64,000 nucleotides of DNA from Tubulanus polymorphus (taxonomy: Eukaryota > Nemertea > Palaeonemertea > Tubulaniformes > Tubulanidae), in assembly GCF_964204645.1 (NCBI RefSeq), contig NC_134029.1, forward strand, positions 7,646,001 through 7,710,000, in the 5' to 3' direction. Of this stretch, positions 35,531-46,908 are shown in pieces. The notes beneath the pieces are model-generated. The model did not search any database, was not told the origin of the DNA, and saw only the letters and a program-made list of their open reading frames with translations. The stretch's first letter is position 1. Each line of letters begins with the position of its first letter. Position numbers and translations under genes: made by a program.

Positions 35531-37533
35531 TCAGTTTTTTCAAGTTTCGTTTCTTGGGAAAATTTGGCCCACTCCTATGAACCTTACAATGAAAAACAAT
35601 TGAGCTTTGTTACATTTTTAACGCTATATAAATTTTGATGCCTTAAGAATTCATCTACGAAAATATTCACATTTCAATCTTCCACTTAGAATAATATCAG
35701 ATGGCAATTGGTAACGTAGATGATGTTAACAGCGAACATACTTCAATGGTCGACTTGGCGTAGCTCTAGTTTTAGGTACTTAAATCATGGACTAAAAAAA
35801 CGAACGTTTTAGAGTCTATGCTTAAATCGACTGAATTGAAGTTTACGAGTTAAAAGAGTTTGAAACTTTCAAGATTGCATTTCGTTTTAAGGAATAATAC
35901 CCTTGATAGCCGACGATTGTTGATCTGGCTGAAGTTAACGCCAGACACGGTCGCATTCAATATTAACGATCGAATCGGTGAAGTTCAACGTGATTTAAGC
36001 CGAAGAACGGCCACGTCGTCGTCGTTGTCAGGCCTGCGAACATTTCATCCGACAGCAGTTCCATTTAAGCAGGCTACTCCACGAATTTACGACTAACGCA
36101 ATTAAATGCCACGTCGAAATCATGGATTTTAAGTCTGAAGTGATGTGACAACTGGGATATAACAGGGGATCGGGGAGCGTACGCGGCGCAGTCTGTTTTA
36201 TATCAATGTCGTTTCATTCCGTCTGCGTCTGCAATAAGAAACACGGCGTAAATAGGAAAACCAATTACTAGCGGAAAAGATCCAATCAGGATAAAAATGT
36301 GCGAAAAATTCGAACTAGAATCGGAAACTTAAGTTTTCTCAAATGATGCCAAATCCCAAGTCTTCCTGGAGCCACCCACTGCTGCGATTCTAACACCGAT
36401 CTCTCTCGTGAAATATATGTCGGTCGAGCCCTTTACACCATTTCCTGTCACCGGAAAAATCCACACTTATTTTCGATATGTGAGACGCTTTTTTTTCACA
36501 CTTTCCTCACCGGAGACAAGTACAAGTAGGAATCGAACCGAAATTCAATAATATATCGCAACCGACGCTTGCTCGGTGGTATAGAGCTATCGGTTACCGG
36601 AAAAACACGCGGCGATATGTGTAAATAACAGGTGTATAGACTTTTCGTGGGCAGGTACGTACATATTTGCCTCCAAGAGAAAAATCGACGAACTGATAAC
36701 CCACATCGCGGGAAGGGTGCCTACTCGTGTTGGGGTCTTCATGCGTAAACACAACACGGAAATAACGTTAGCCACCTCGTCGCTCGTCTTCTCGTAACCG
36801 GTTTTTTACGATAAGTGGAAACATCGATGAGAATTGCGCATCATCGTGGGATCCATAAAATCAATGCGGACCAAACGTCATTTTTTCGATGGGCAAACGA
36901 TCTGGCTATGCGGACCGACTAGTTTTTTTTTCGTTTTTCTCGTACGATCCAGGATTACGGACGCAATCATCTCGCGAAGTTGTGACCAGACTTCTGAAAC
37001 GGCCTCGTCGGCTTAATACCGTAAATATGATCGTGCATAATATCGGCGGATATCTTTACGCAAGTGTAGTTTAGAAACGTTTTGTGTTACTAAGACGGTC
37101 ATAAAATATACAAAGCCATCAACTGATTGGGATGAAAAATGTTTAGGAGATATTCACATTCGTATAGACCCCAAAAATTGGTTTTAAGAAGCAAGTGTTT
37201 GCTATCATTCATCCTTTATCCATGAAGCACCATTCTTTAGCCTATTACAAGCTTTTTTACCTTAATGGATGAAGGGCCAGAGAAGAACCTTCATGACATG
37301 AGAAACTTCGCCCCACTAGGATTTGAGCTCATTAACCCTATAATATGTGAAAGATCGATGGCCACTGCCCCTCTAAACATAAAAGTGTGGCGATGAATTT
37401 CAATATGGCATCAACATTGAGTCTCTTTATTGGCGTTTCTATATGTTCTTTGGTGGAGTCTGTAAGTGTAAAAATGAATGGTGAGTGTTGCAAGTGATAA
37501 TTTAACCCAGGTCAAACTGGCCTTGACCAGACC

Positions 37534-37626
37534 TGCTACCACATGAGCATTTTTGGATGCGCCAAATTTGGCTCTTAACAACTGTCCATACGGGTGCCAA
37601 ATGGGCAGTGCCTCTTTGGCCACATA
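37534..37626 (-). mobile_element. Family A MITE, copy 8 (fragment, inverted)
   Basis: Only the end third remains: ACATGAGCATTTTTGG, GCCAAATTTGGCTC, ACGGGTGCCAAATGGGC. Confidence 0.7.
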
Positions 37627-38184
37627 AGTTTTCACACTTATCAAACCCATTCAATAATCAACCCATGCTAAGATTCAGTATTGGAACTTGTTGGCCTTGA
37701 CTGTCAGTCGAATAGAAAAGGTCAATCCAACTACGGAGAAATCACTGCCACATGCAGAAGACGCCGAAGCTAATGATTTCTAAAGTTCACTCTATAACCT
37801 TCATGCTATAAGCCATTTAGCCCAGGAAATGGGTAATAAATTTCTTCGTTTCCCAGCAGTTGTATGGTTGATTACTTGCAGTAGGCATCGGTCAACAAAG
37901 TATCGTGATATTGAAGCCTTATCCTCAATGTGGGTTTAGCATCCGCCCTATCCGAAACTGAACTTAGCTTTTCATTTGAAAAAAACTGCTTTTCAATGAT
38001 AATAGTTTGCATATTTGTCAATCATCGATAATACTTTATTAAGATATCATATAAAAGCTTTATCATATATCATATATAAAGCGAAACATTAACTTTCCAG
38101 GAAGAACTAACTGTAGACCGCGATAATTGGAGGTCCCTTGTACATCACATCGTTGGTGATGTCATGCCTTTTGTTTTTTATGCT

Positions 38185-38312
38185 ACATGTATTATGTACT
38201 CTATATTAAATGTCATTCTTTAATGTTTTGTCCTGTAAATTTATTGCATGTCTTATCCTATGTATAAATGTAATATACGGCGCAATAATAAAAGTTCAAG
38301 TTCAAGTTCAAG
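38185..38312 (+). mobile_element. Probable LINE 3' end with TTCAAG tail
   Basis: A T-rich low-complexity 3' UTR-like stretch leads to ATACGGCGCAATAATAAA and then three to four TTCAAG units (38291-38312). Short tandem tails after AATAAA-like signals are typical 3' ends of several LINE clades. No coding part is present. Confidence 0.45.
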
Positions 38313-39400
38313 TGTCATAGAAGAAAAAATAAAAGCTTTGCTGTGGGTCAGCCAACGTGGCTTTCATTACCTACAAAATTTGTGGGAGATCGCCTTCATT
38401 TCTGAATCGATCGTCACACGCATGCACATTTTTTCGCCTGATCACGATGATGGTATTCGCCGGCAAATTTGGGTACCGCTGACAACGCACACCGCTTATG
38501 GCAGCCACTTCAACAAATCGTGAAATATCAATAATGCATCCTTCAAAAACATTTTCATTTCTGTGATTATCGATGAAGAATAATAAATCCTCAATCAACA
38601 AATCCTCGCGATCGCAATCCGGAACTACGTTCTTGAAGAGTCTATGGTTAAATCAATTGATTAGAATTTAAAGCTTTTTCAGGAAAGAATATGTACAAAA
38701 TACATCTTGTAAATTTCAAAATGCAATTTAAAACGATGAAAAATGGCCCCAAAAAAAGCTTACAATATATTTCCCTCTGATTTTCAAGTGATACGTCGTC
38801 CTGTATCAGAAGAGAAACTCTGCTCGATAAGCAAGTGAAAACAGCTGGGATAACAGCAACGGTTCAAGGAATTAACGCGGTGCAGCTCTGGGACGTCGAA
38901 ACTGTGCAAGCGCAAATCATCGTTGCAAATGACCGTTTTAACGGTTTATCAGAAAACGTTCTACAACCCGGCGAGCTCTATTCCTCCTTCTGCTTAGGTT
39001 CATTTTTAATCCATCCAAATAACCATCGCCTATTCCCCGTAAAAACAACAACAATCCATCTTGAATATTAATCACCGCATCAAAAATACGCGAGAGGCAG
39101 TCGATTAGTTTTTGGAAAAATTGATTCGAGATTCTATTCGTGGCGGAAGGCCATTTACTCCCACGTTGCCTTAAATTAGTTCCGAAACAGGATATAAATA
39201 TGGTAATGTTTTGTACGAGCTACAATCAAGACTTCAATTTCATCAGACCAAGCCTCCGCATTCGATTTTTGTTTCTTAACTCGTCACCAATCCAATCATT
39301 TCTGGCCATTTTTGGACCTAATCGACAATCCCAGAATAAATTCGTACAGTCAAAAATGAACTCTGATAACGCAATTGAAAAAATCCTCCCATGACGAAAC

Positions 39401-39410
39401 AATAATAATG

Positions 39411-39459
<49 letters not shown>

Positions 39460-39540
39460 TAATTGTCATTTATATAACGCAGGTATCCTAACCAGGGTCA
39501 ATTCAGATGCGCTGCAAATTTGGTATCATTACCTCCAGCC
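39401..39540 (-). mobile_element. Retroposon-like 3' end with (ATT)n tail
   Basis: Read on the minus strand, unique sequence runs into GCGTTATATAAATGACAATT and then an (ATT)n microsatellite (39401-39464). The arrangement fits the tail of a small retroposed element. The 5' end is not identifiable. Confidence 0.4.
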
Positions 39541-40490
39541 TATAACGCTATTCATGTATCAGTCATGAATTCTAACGTTATCTTACTTTTCTCAGCCCGA
39601 CCAATAAATGATGACAAACAAACAGAAATACCTCTATGCCTTTGACTGACTACAAGTCGGGAAATCAGATTGAGAATTCGGCGCATACATGGAATGAATC
39701 CTTACGCTAACCATAAAACAGTATCCGGTATTCAATGTGGCTATACGAGAGGGGAGCCGGGATGAAAGTGGGGGAGCATGAGGGGAGGTAGTCTGTTTTT
39801 TTTCCTATACGGCACAAGGTGTAATAAGTAACGACTATAAAACACTGGTACGAAGGTGACATATTCATTTCCGGATGTACCACGCCATACGTCTACGAAA
39901 TTCATACACCTCTCCGAAGTAATCATACAGCGATAAAATATTGATGAAAATCCACGGCGACCACCGAGACCGAACCAAAATCACAGATTCGATATCGTAT
40001 TTTCCCGCACGTATGATTAAATGGTTTGTTCATACGTGCTCGCAGTAATCATCCGAGACAGAATCGTAAGATGTGCACCTTAAATGACGATAGAAAATGC
40101 ACTGATTTCCAGAACATGCAAATTTCCAGAAAACTTTCATAGATTTCAATTAATGTTCTGTGTTTTGATGGCGATTGAGTCACCAAAATGCTCCGTGAAA
40201 AGGCCCCTGAGTGTCATTCGGGGAATTATTAGCAGGTTCGAGGATTCTTTCTCTATTTGAAGGTAGAGACGCTATGAAGAGAGAGGAACCTTCAGGATAT
40301 CCATCACGCCCATCAACCCTAGGATGAGTTGAATAGAATGAGAAATCAGGTTTTAGCCTTAGTATCAATAAATTGGAGTAATCTTATCATTTACAATGAC
40401 AATCAGAATTTTATCCGTCGCATATTTGGACAGATATATTTTGGATTTCGGACATCGAGATTCAGACAAATTTTCGACAAATAAGATTTG

Positions 40491-40699
40491 AATACTAAAC
40501 AATGCTTAAACGAAGCGAAGTGAGTCACCGGAACATGTGGCAATTCACACGCTTTAATTTGACCCATGGCTCGAGGGGGTGGAACTAGTCCGACTTTTTT
40601 GACCGGACCAAATTTGGCCCAGGCCCATTTGGTACCTGTGTGAACTGTTGTTCAAGGCCAAATTTGGCTAAGCCAAAAACGCTCGCGAGATCGCGCCTA
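40491..40699 (+). mobile_element. Family A MITE, copy 9 (5'-truncated)
   Basis: Starts in the core (AATACTAAACAATGCTTAAA) and includes the TTTGGCCCAGGCCCATTTGG block and the right end GCTCGCGAGATCGCGCCT. Confidence 0.82.
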
Positions 40700-40741
40700 T
40701 AATACCGATACTCAACATATACGTACATATACACACAAACC

Positions 40742-40909
40742 TGTATTTCTACTAGTCCCGGTAACGTGGTCTTGCACGTGTTTTTCGTCGCTTTCAACAA
40801 TTTCCGTATCGTGTAGTCGTGTTTCGCGCGGAACGTGTTGCGGTGTTCTTTGAACGTTCGCACGTTGTTCGACTGTAAATGTTGCTGAAACAACCGATTC
40901 ATCGTTCAT
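40742..40909 (-). CDS. Candidate first coding exon of an unidentified minus-strand gene
   Basis: From the ATG at 40909 the frame runs 55 codons plus one base to an AAATACAG / GTTTGTGTG donor. The predicted start is MNDESVVSATFTVEQ, and the segment is hydrophilic and acidic/basic mixed (TEIVESDEKHVQDHVTG), with no domain I recognise. It sits at the edge of a CpG-rich block, as a promoter-proximal exon would. An alternative reading is an internal exon beginning after GTTTCAG at about 40891, because the other frame is also open to the same donor. No downstream exon with matching phase was found, so its gene is unknown. Confidence 0.35.
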
Positions 40910-43600
40910 TCGTTCGTTCGTTCGTTCGCTCTTAAGTTTTTGCGTTCGTCGACGAAAACGGGCTCGATGATGATCGCGACAACGATACGCGCACTCGACA
41001 CATCTTTTACGACGACAACGGAAAATTAAATCGTTTCTTCATTACGATAACGTATCGGATCGAAACTAGCTTTTCGCTTCTCTTCTGCCGATGTTTTCAA
41101 TGAATCATTTTCCCATCGGGCGTAAGAACAAAATTCATAAATAACGTCCGCGCGTTAAGTACAGTACGGAAGTTCCTCTCCTGAGTGGCGAAGTCTGATC
41201 TACGGCAAATCATCGAAAATCCGCCGACGCTAATTCTGCTCACACCTATCGCACCGGTTTCGATGTCGATCCGCGCGATATACGCTTCCTCTTCGCCGAG
41301 CTGCCCGAGAACGTGCGCGATTAAAACATCGCATCAGTTGCGCGAAGTTAAAACTTCGATGAAATTAATTGGCATCGGCGCTTCACACATCTCGACGAGG
41401 TGCAGAGGACTTTACCATGACAACTCTCCGACGAACGCTGACGAACCCAGACGCGCCGGTTATCGCGGCCGCCGTCAAAAAGGAAAACAGAAAACAATAA
41501 CGTTCGACGGTGCGGTAGCCGAGGCAGGATGAAAGCGGCAGCAGAAAATTAGCGGCCAGGCAACAATTCAGCGATGAACGAGATATCGATAAAATCGTAA
41601 TTAATACCTATATCAGCGTCTACCATACACGAACGCGTACAACAAAATGTTCTCAGCTTTGATGGTGATGTCGTTGTCCACGTGAAAATTGTTTGGATAT
41701 ATGAATTATTATCAGTTAACCTTCCCTCAAAGGATTGGCAATCGAAGTCGATATAAACAAACTTGAATCGAAGATTAACTTCGATATAGTTTATTGATCT
41801 TCTATAATTTATCCTCCTTAAAGAGATCGATGTCTAGATCAGCAACGCACACAAGAAAACCTTCCTCTGAGTTTCCTCTGAGTTTCCTCCGAGTTTCCTC
41901 CTGAGAAGTGATGTCTAAACAACACGACACACATGAGAAAAAACTTCCTTATACTGAGTTTTGTCCTGAGAAGTGATGTCTAAACAGACAAAAAAAAAAA
42001 AGAAGAAAAACTTCCATGCACAGTTTAACTTTCTGCTCGCTCGCGAAAGCGAACTCTCATTCAGAAGTTACGCGTGACTTGAAGGGAATAGCATCAATCG
42101 CTTCGATGCGCCAACTTCAGGTAAATATACGTACACCGCGTCGTGTGTCAACTTCTTAAGTCAACAGCCGACCAATCACCATGGAGAATCCTCGCGTGCG
42201 TCAGTAAACTAACCGCGCTGCGATGATGATCATCGTCGGTTAATTTTGAATTAAGATAAGTTAACGGATCGGTTCGGCTCGATGTTAACCGTTTGCGACG
42301 AAGGTAACCGAGTGATCAGCTACTACTACTACTACTACGAGAAGCGTGGTCACGGCAACTGTGCCCGAGTTCCCCCCCATCATCGTCGTCGACGAGCGCG
42401 GGAAAAAAAAAACGGCGTAGAAATGATCATCATCGCGTGGTAACAACGTACCGAATGGGTTTAACAACGCGAATAACGAACATCACGACTCCCGTATCTA
42501 AATTACCGGATATAAATGGCGAAATAGCGTCAGCCAATTTATCCGCGTCGTTGCTGTGTAACACTGTGGCCACTTTTATCGCAGTTGCATTCTCCCTATT
42601 TCCCTAAAACGCGCGTCGTTTTCCCCGACTAGATCTGCTAAGAATCCGATCGATTAACATAGTCAAATACGTAAGACAAAGACGAAAACTGTTTGATTTT
42701 ACGCACGATCTTCCTGTCTCAACAAATTTCCTGGACTTTGCCCTGTTTTTAGCTTGCTTTTTTTTAATACAAAATTCCGTGGTTATTACCCTTACTTTTT
42801 TAAAGAAAAAATAATTCCCTGATTTTTCCCTGATTTTCAGGTGAGTGGCTATCCCGTGTAAATATAGTAAATTAGACAGAAAATTTTGAATGGCATCAGA
42901 AAGCAGAAGCGCATTTTCGGAACCGAAACCGATACGTCTGATTTTGAAAATGTCTCGCTGCGATTTCTTCGAAATCGATCGCGTTGATGATTCGGAAGAA
43001 CGTTTCTATATAAACCCATTCGCGAAACGGATCGCAACACGATCCAAAACCGACGATTCGCGCGAGCTATGATATACGACGCGTAGCCGCCTAGCTCGTT
43101 TCATCGATCGCGACATTCGAACGATTAGCATTTCCAGCGAGAAAAACAAAACCTATCCGGTTTTTGACCTCGACGGGAAAAATTAGCGTTTTATAGTACG
43201 TAAATTCATTACAGGCCTACATCACGGGGCGAAATAAACCGATGTCGAGCAAGCGCGTCGTCGTGATTTATATCGACGAGCGCGCCGTTACAAAAACGCC
43301 GAGAACCGGGTTTAATAGCTCTGGATGAGACGCCGTATATCATACGCGTACGCCGGGTATAAGCTCGATATAATTGGACGATAAATTCTGATTATACGCA
43401 AACATCTTCGATCAACTAATTAGCATCTATATTGAAGATGACTTATGTTTCGCCGTTTATGGCTCTCGCGTTCTATTCATCATTTTTTTGTACCCCGATG
43501 ATATCAATTATTGCGAGCGCGGTATCAATTGATATTGCGCGCCGAAATTCATTGTCGGAAACGCTATGCCTTGTTATTCGAGGGTTTGTAGTCTCGAAAT
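40910..43600. other. CpG-rich block without recognised gene
   Basis: Higher CpG than the neighbouring repeat-rich DNA. It includes a tandem repeat at 41829-41985 and a short CTACTACTACTAC run. Several frames of about 60-115 codons are open but resemble nothing I know. It may be a promoter region for the candidate exon at 40742-40909. Confidence 0.4.
41829..41985. repeat. Short tandem repeat (GATGTCTA...CTTCCT units)
   Basis: GATGTCTAGATC, GATGTCTAAACAACACG and GATGTCTAAACAGAC begin three units that each lead to an A-rich AAAACTTCC or AAAACCTTCC stretch. An 11-bp GAGTTTCCTCT repeat is nested in the first unit. Confidence 0.65.
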
Positions 43601-43650
43601 GAATTTCGCAAAATTTCGATGAAGATCTTTTTCTAAGAATTTTGTAAGAA

Positions 43651-43973
43651 AGTCACGATCATACAGAGGCGACTTGGCCCTGCCAAATGGATCAAGCCCC
43701 CGATCAAATTTGGCCGTGCCAAATTTGGTCCATGCCTTGTTAGAGCATCCACAGTAAACAACTCAGTTCATACTAAACAATGTTTGAAAAAATTATGTGA
43801 GTTATCTCCAGAACAAATAACAATTCCCAATCATTTAAGCGGTGTTAAAAATTTGGTCCAGGCTGGATCTGACATTTTTGGTCGGCCAAATTTGGTCCGG
43901 ACCAACTGTTAACACAGGTACCAAACGGGCCAGTGCCTGTTTGGCCCGAGCCAAAAAGGCATATCAAATTGCA
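43651..43973 (+). mobile_element. Family A MITE, copy 10
   Basis: A diverged copy. It starts AGTCACGATCATACAGAG and carries the CATACTAAACAATGTTTGAA core and GCCAAATTTGGTCC blocks. The right end is decayed. Confidence 0.78.
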
Positions 43974-45891
43974 TATCGAAATGTGGCAGGGCAATCTTGA
44001 TCGCGGCATATAGTATATAGCTGCTTATAAAAGATGAAAATTCAAAGCCGATCTCAACTCAAATACCTTCACTGACTTACAATGACTTTAAATCCGATGC
44101 AAAACTACAGCGACCAAATCCTTTCAAAAATGTTGGCAGCTGCAATCATTCTTTTTCCTCTAATCATTCAATGTCGAGTTTAAATCCGGACGAATCTCTC
44201 TCCTAGGTCGACGCCTAATTACTCTCTCTCGCGTAAGCTGTTCATCCCGGTCGATTTCCGCGCCTGTCATCAATTCTTTTAAAAGTATGTCTACCGAAGT
44301 AATACCGAGTGTCCACTTCTAAATACAGAAAACTCAATTCTTAGTTTTCGTAGTATTCGCATTCGCATTCGTATTTCAAATTTATTTATTCATTTTAGAA
44401 AATAAATTGCAGCCATGCGTACAATGTGATAATCAGTACAAGATGTTGTGATAAAAAACTGGGGTTTCAGAAAAAGCAAGGCTTGTATAAACTGAAACCC
44501 TGAAAAAGGAATGTTGAATATACAAAATGTAGTAGTTGGCTAATAGAGAACTACTGTTCAAATGAAAATCTTCATTAGGCCACACGAAATTGATTGCTTG
44601 GTTTTCAACAAAATCTTCAGACAAGAGTAAATTGTCGAGGGAGTGCAATGTTTATTTGAATTTTCTTTATAAAAGGTTGAAATAAAAACAATAAGTCAGA
44701 CCTTGAAATTTTGACAAGGGCGACACAATTTTCTTTTTTTTCTGCATATAAAAGGATATACATTACAAAGAATTTGTGAGGGGGCACCAGGATCTTATTG
44801 ACATTTTGTGTTTTCTTATCGTTTGGTCATACATCGTACATTGTTTCTCGATGTAATAGAGTAGTTTTCCTTTAATACAGCAGTTTGAATCTCATTTCCG
44901 GACCAGAAAAAAAACCTAGAATTTGATTTCTTATTTTTTTTTACAATGATGATCGGACATGAGGACGTTTTGATTTCTATGTTCATGTTTCACAAAGTGA
45001 CGCACGCGAAAAACGAAAAATGATTAGAACCCTGCAATCAATATTACGTATTCGCGTACTGCCAATTGTTCATGTTTTAATGTAAATTTCAATTATTTCA
45101 AATCGCAACGTTTCCAGCAATCAACTCAGTAGTAACATTGTTGCATTGTATTCTGTAGTGTTTAGAGAAAAATCTCAACTATTCCCTTCATCGACTAAAA
45201 AGCAATTTAAGTCGAATTCGTCAATATTTGTTTTCTTTATCCGTGCATTGGAGTGTGGGTCCTATTACCAGCAATGGAATGAACAACAGGCAATTTACAT
45301 TTTCCAAACGCAGAAGTAGTTTTCTTCAGGGGGGATGTTCTATCTACGGGACCGATGTAGCATGTAATAACCGATCGTCCGCGCTACGAGCCGTTTGACA
45401 GTTACTTAATAGAAAAGTCCGCACGAAACTAGACAAATCGACTCGCATAAATAGAGATAGTAAGATGGATAATGCTGCCGCTGAAATAGACCAGAGTCCG
45501 AAGTGGACTAGTTCTTAACGCCAGTTTTAAGTGATTAGATTTATCCGGGGAGGTGGAGAAATTTCAGATATTTTGCTCAAATGTTGTTTTCTGACATCCC
45601 TCCTCAAATTCCATTCACTGACTTTGAGGGTCAGAAAATTTGAATTTATTTTGGTATACAAACACACCTGGCAGCCAGTCAAACTTTAGTAAGACCTGTT
45701 GCACAAAAAAATTACCTAGGTGCAATCATCATCAATATATAAAAAATACTGCCTTTTCTTGCCATTAGCAAATGGTGACTGGTCATCAAATTTTCATTAG
45801 TACGGCGTTTATTGATTCATCATGCGGCCCCCCCTCAGAAATCATGATCCGCATTCCTCTCTATTTAGAAGAAGACTTCGAGCAAGGCATA

Positions 45892-46235
45892 AGCCGCGAT
45901 CACACGGAGACGATTTGACCCGGGCCAAATTGACACGGATCAGGCTCGTTGCCAAATTTGGCCCGTGCCTAATTAGAGAGCGCGTTCACACGCAAATCAT
46001 TCACTCGATACTAAACAATGCTCAAACAAAGCGAAGTGGATCAATTCCGGTGCCAGTTGGAATTCAAACGCAATCATTTGTCTGACGCTTAAATTTGGCT
46101 TGGGCCTGGTCCGACGTTTTTGGTCGGGCCAAACAGGCTCGGGCCCATTTGGCACCCGTGTGAACAGTTGTTCCGGGCCAAATTTGGAACAGGCCAAATT
46201 TGGCCCGGGCCAAAAATGCTTGTGTGATCGCGGTT
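45892..46235 (+). mobile_element. Family A MITE, copy 11 (best-preserved, ATA flanks)
   Basis: 344 bp with both ends intact: AGCCGCGATCACACGGAG on the left and TTGTGTGATCGCGGTT on the right. ATA directly precedes and follows it, a 3-bp target duplication. The interior shows alternating TTTGGCC, GGGCC and GGTCCGACGTTTTTGGTCGG blocks around the ACTAAACAATGCTCAAAC core. It is the reference copy for the family in this window. Confidence 0.9.
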
Positions 46236-46757
46236 ATAGACTAAAGCAAATGCCAACGCGAAACATTTCTTCAACGAACGCCTTCGCGACTTGGACGTAA
46301 AGACGAACGAATTAATTTCTGTCGTGTATTTCTTCGAGGGGATTTATTTTCAAATGAATTGAACGTTAACTAAACTTCGAAGAAGAAGAAAAAAAAACCC
46401 AACAACATCGATCACATTCATTTTCGGATTGATTAGGAATTCGCGACAGCTCACCGTTCGTAGTAATGAGTAATCGCGGCGTTCACGAGACATTCATTTT
46501 GACAGCGTTGAGTCTCTCTTGTCTGTTTTCCAGGTTACGACGCAATCAATAATTACTAGACACCGATATTGCCTTTTAATTACGAACCATTTCCTGTTAT
46601 TAGTGGCGCTGTCAACTTAAATAGCAGCTCAACGGGGGAAAAACTTATACTTTGAGTTATTTATTGATAATAATATATATCTTTATTGTCAGAGAATATT
46701 CTTGTATGACACATACAAATATAAATATTTATTGCTCGCCAAAATGCAATGGCCATA

Positions 46758-46908
46758 AGCCGCGATCACACAAGCGCATTCGGCCCAGTTTGGGGAAAAA
46801 TTTGGCCCGGAACAACTGTTCACACAGGTGCCAAATTGGCCCAATCAAAAATGCCAGACCAGACCTGAGCCAAATTTTAGCACGCGACTAATGATTGCGT
46901 TTGAATTG
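46758..46908 (-). mobile_element. Family A MITE, copy 12 (truncated, inverted)
   Basis: Starts AGCCGCGATCACACAAGCGC and continues through GCCAAATTGGCCCAATC to GATTGCGTTTGAATTG, where it stops before the core. Confidence 0.82.

Larger units (their letters stand above)
30301..40490. other. Gene-poor region with dispersed repeats
   Basis: No supported exon. Contents: family A copies (31365, 32408, 37534), a minisatellite-like stretch (31935), a family C element (33259), a family E copy (34452), a tandem duplication (35323-35530), retroposon 3' tails (38185 and 39401) and modestly CpG-rich stretches near 33.95-34.35, 35.0-35.3 and 36.0-37.05 kb. A 46-codon minus-strand frame starting at 35118 (MADVRSK, strong start context) is the only hint of a first exon, and it lacks a good donor. 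Confidence 0.6.
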
